From positions 49,078-113,077 of the forward strand of contig CAYLPZ010000004.1 of NCBI GenBank assembly GCA_964385755.1: 64,000 bases of DNA, in the 5' to 3' direction. The notes below the pieces were generated by a model that searched no databases, was not told where the DNA came from, and worked only from the letters and a program-made list of their open reading frames with translations. Made by a program: the position numbers and the translations under genes. Source of the DNA: CAG-698 sp964385755. GTDB taxonomy: Bacteria > Bacillota_I > Bacilli_A > ML615J-28 > CAG-698. Below are positions 61,985 to 64,000 of this stretch, in pieces. The first letter of the stretch is position 1. The number at the start of each line of letters is the position of its first letter.

Positions 61985-63664
61985 TTATTCTAAAACTGTG
62001 ATATAGCTATATACATCTTGTCCGCCATCAATTACATCAAGCTCAATATTCTCGTAGTATTTCTCAACATGCTTTCTTATTTGCGCAATCTCTTTTGTAG
62101 AAACATCCTTACCATAAATAACTGTAAGTGAATCTTTTTCTGCTGCACCACCAATGCGAATTAAATCTTTAAAAGCATCTAGACGACTACGTTTAGAAGA
62201 AATTATTTGACCATTATTAATAGCTATAAAATCACCTTTGTTTATCTTTATATCACCAAGTTTTGTGTCACGAACTGAATATGTGATTTGTCCACTTGTT
62301 ACATTGCTGATAACTTCATTTAAATTCTCAACCATTTCATCAATATCCATGCTTAAATCAATCATTGCTAAAGCTGAGAAACCTTGAGAAAGAGTTTTAG
62401 TCTCAACAACAACAACTTTACTATCAGTATAAATTTTAGCAGCTTGGTTTGCGGCTAAAATAATATTTTTATTGTTTGGAAATACGATAATATAATCAGA
62501 ATTTAAAGTATCAAATCCACGAATGAAATCTTCAGTAGAAGGATTCATGCTTTGACCTCCAGAAACAATGAAATCTGTTCCTAAGTCACGGAACACTTGA
62601 CATAAACCTTCACCTGTACAAACAGATACAATTGAATATTTCTTACGAATTTCCGGTTTAACTACTGGTGGAATATGTTCTTCACCACAAGGACATTCTC
62701 CTTGCGCAACGTGTTTAAACTCTGTTATTTGGTTATGTTGAACAGTCATATTTTCGATTTTTAGTTTGATATACTCACCATACTCTTGACCAATATTTAA
62801 TACTACACCAGGAGTAAGTGTATGAATGTGTACTTTAACAATATCTTCATCTTTTACTAAAACAATAGAATTTCCTAATGAATTAATACGATCTAAGATA
62901 ATTTTTTCATCAAATGTTTGAGCATCAATTTCAGGTTTTAATTGTAAAATGAATTCTGTGCAATATCCAAATTCACCTTCTTGATAATCGCCTGAGAAAC
63001 CAATTGTTGTTTTTTGTTCTTCTGTTTCTTGCATAGTTGCTATAGGCTGATCTTCTAGATATTTATACATACCTTCAATAATAAATAAATACCCACATCC
63101 ACCACTATCAACTACACCAGCTTCTTTTAATACCGGTAAAATATTAGGTGTTCTTTGAAGTGATTCACGTAATTCTTGTAAATACTCTTTAAAGAAATCA
63201 TTAATTGACATCTTATAATTGGCAATTTTTTGCATCTTTTCACTTGCTTCTCTGGCAACAGTTAAAATTGTACCCTCGACAGGATTTTTTACTGCCTTAT
63301 AAGCTTGTTCAACACCTTTTGCAAAAGCATTAGCCAAACGGATAGCATCAACTTTAATCTTTCCTTCAAATCCTTTGCTTAATCCACGAAATAGCTGAGA
63401 AAGAATAACTCCTGAATTACCTCTTGCACTCATAAGCATTCCACGAGAAATCTTCTTACTGACCTCATAAATATTAGTGTCATCAACATTATATACTTCG
63501 TTAACTCCACCTTCAATTGTCATTCTCATATTAGTTCCTGTATCACCATCTGGAACAGGAAAAACATTTAAAGAATCTACATATTCATAATTAGCTTTTA
63601 AGTTTTCACAGCCATTAAAGACTAAAACCTTCAGCAATGCGCCATCTAATTTGTTAACTTGCAT
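61985..63664 (-). CDS. fakA: Fatty-acid kinase subunit FakA (DAK2/YloV family)
   Basis: 559 residues. PVPDGDTGTNMRMT is the DAK2 ATP/metal motif; SARGNSGVILSQLFRG and DSGGCGY follow. A central DAK1-like segment with Cys-rich GECPCGEEH and a C-terminal FakA domain are complete. With a FakB partner it phosphorylates free fatty acids for phospholipid synthesis. Asp23/YloU, usually just upstream, is not visible. TGGAGG precedes ATG 63664. Confidence 0.93.
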   Translation of the reverse strand: MQVNKLDGALLKVLVFNGCENLKANYEYVDSLNVFPVPDGDTGTNMRMTIEGGVNEVYNVDDTNIYEVSKKISRGMLMSARGNSGVILSQLFRGLSKGFEGKIKVDAIRLANAFAKGVEQAYKAVKNPVEGTILTVAREASEKMQKIANYKMSINDFFKEYLQELRESLQRTPNILPVLKEAGVVDSGGCGYLFIIEGMYKYLEDQPIATMQETEEQKTTIGFSGDYQEGEFGYCTEFILQLKPEIDAQTFDEKIILDRINSLGNSIVLVKDEDIVKVHIHTLTPGVVLNIGQEYGEYIKLKIENMTVQHNQITEFKHVAQGECPCGEEHIPPVVKPEIRKKYSIVSVCTGEGLCQVFRDLGTDFIVSGGQSMNPSTEDFIRGFDTLNSDYIIVFPNNKNIILAANQAAKIYTDSKVVVVETKTLSQGFSALAMIDLSMDIDEMVENLNEVISNVTSGQITYSVRDTKLGDIKINKGDFIAINNGQIISSKRSRLDAFKDLIRIGGAAEKDSLTVIYGKDVSTKEIAQIRKHVEKYYENIELDVIDGGQDVYSYITVLE

Positions 63665-63745
63665 AGGGCCTCCATAAATTTATATATATATCAATAAAAT
63701 GAAAATTCAAAATTTTTTACGCAAAAATGCATTAATATATTATTT

Positions 63746-63774
63746 ATTATATCATATCATAAAGTTCTTTTCAA
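63746..63774 (-). promoter_or_regulatory. Sigma-A promoter of fakA
   Basis: TTGAAA (63774-63769), 17-nt spacer, TATAAT (63751-63746) on the minus strand; the leader is about 75 nt. Confidence 0.7.
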
Positions 63775-63859
63775 GAAAAATTTTTTTCATTGGAAAAACA
63801 GTATACTTATTTGTTATAATACAAATAATCATAAAAAATTAATAAACCTTATTTTCTTC

Positions 63860-63888
63860 TTTACTTTTTTTCAATACTATGATATAAT
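63860..63888 (+). promoter_or_regulatory. Promoter of the leader ORF
   Basis: TATAAT at 63883-63888 with TTTACT (63860-63865) 17 nt upstream. It would start a transcript near 63895. Confidence 0.5.
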
Positions 63889-63929
63889 ATATAAGGTTAT
63901 TTATGGGATATAAATAATACATTCTTTCG

Positions 63930-63972
63930 GAGGTGAGCGTTATGCCACCCGACTTTGCCACCTTATTTTTTT
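63930..63972 (+). promoter_or_regulatory. Attenuator-like hairpin over the leader ORF
   Basis: GAGGTG (63930-63935), part of the Shine-Dalgarno, pairs with CACCTT (63959-63964) in the leader ORF, followed by a run of seven T. A translating ribosome would keep it open. The loop is 23 nt, so stability is uncertain. Confidence 0.4.
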
Positions 63973-63974
63973 GA
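63942..63974 (+). CDS. Ten-residue leader peptide MPPDFATLFF
   Basis: ATG 63942 to TGA 63974. GGAGG lies 8 nt before the ATG, as strong as any site in the window. The peptide has Pro-Pro-Asp at residues 2-4, a known strong ribosome-stalling triplet when EF-P is limiting. The window ends 26 nt later, so the regulated gene is not visible. It may instead be a chance frame; the ribosome site argues against that. Confidence 0.45.
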   Translation: MPPDFATLFF

Positions 63975-64000
63975 AAAATATGTACTAACAAATATGATTA

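Noticed and set aside
63665..63941. Possible T-box or other riboswitch on the minus strand near 63930-63965 (GGTGGCAAAG)
   Set aside because: The T-box core and stems are absent and the strand fits no downstream gene.

Overview
The window is a very AT-rich bacterial chromosome segment read with the standard genetic code: TGG is the Trp codon and TGA, TAA and TAG all act as stops. Gene content and order point to an endospore-forming low-GC Gram-positive (Firmicutes/Bacilli). It has spoIIAA-spoIIAB-sigF, spoVAC-spoVAD-spoVAE, a Cse60-like gene and a DUF1540 gene. It also has the Firmicutes-type orders rnj-alaS-ruvX-yrzB, fakA-recG-rnc and dnaD-nth, together with KtrAB, YhbD/bactofilin and many lipoproteins. 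The AT content and the Ig-like/InlB-repeat lipoproteins suggest a lineage near the Erysipelotrichales or the mollicute-related Bacilli, but rank below class is inference. No rRNA, tRNA, insertion sequence, prophage or CRISPR array was seen.

Layout. 1-5.3 kb: the start of murI, psuG, a secreted endonuclease I lipoprotein, tmcAL and an mrp homologue without its CXXC. 5.4-9.7 kb: a 1065-aa Ig-domain lipoprotein with a GDPD domain, and a membrane dipeptidase. 9.7-15 kb: rnj-alaS-ruvX-yrzB. 15-21.4 kb: a sporulation block in which a type II P-type ATPase lies between sigF and spoVAC. 21.5-28.3 kb: cardiolipin synthase, a MacB-like ABC protein and an SGNH-hydrolase lipoprotein with tandem repeats. 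28.4-32 kb: an orphan PilT-like ATPase, a HAD phosphatase and a yhbD-bactofilin-membrane operon under a consensus promoter that carries two dyads. 32-35.3 kb: a small accessory region with a lipoprotein, a broken secreted gene, PadR-HAAS-secreted protein, and a possible decayed gene.

35.4-44.3 kb: pepT, a heavy-metal P-type ATPase, a heterodimeric ABC exporter, an SDR enzyme, and a queuosine-precursor transporter behind a preQ1-I-like riboswitch. 44.4-52.8 kb: a 1742-aa lipoprotein ending in an amidase, then an operon with a MazG-like enzyme, DUF4250, a PHP enzyme and a second amidase without signal peptide, and a probably leaderless NUDIX gene. 52.9-57.4 kb: DUF975, ktrB-ktrA, and a cytidylate-kinase-like gene divergent from a TetR regulator. 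57.5-64 kb: cse60, recG-rnc-dnaD-nth, fakA, and at the right edge a ten-codon leader ORF (MPPDFATLFF) overlapping an attenuator-like hairpin.

Themes. Four large lipoproteins share a plan of lipobox, beta-domain stalk and C-terminal hydrolase (nuclease, GDPD, SGNH esterase, amidase). This suggests a surface scavenging or wall-remodelling set feeding cytoplasmic salvage (PsuG, PepT, dipeptidase, NUDIX, MazG). The sporulation block suggests a calcium or cation pump expressed with the dipicolinate channel. Several enzymes have altered signature residues: RNase J, Mrp, KtrA and the metal ATPase.
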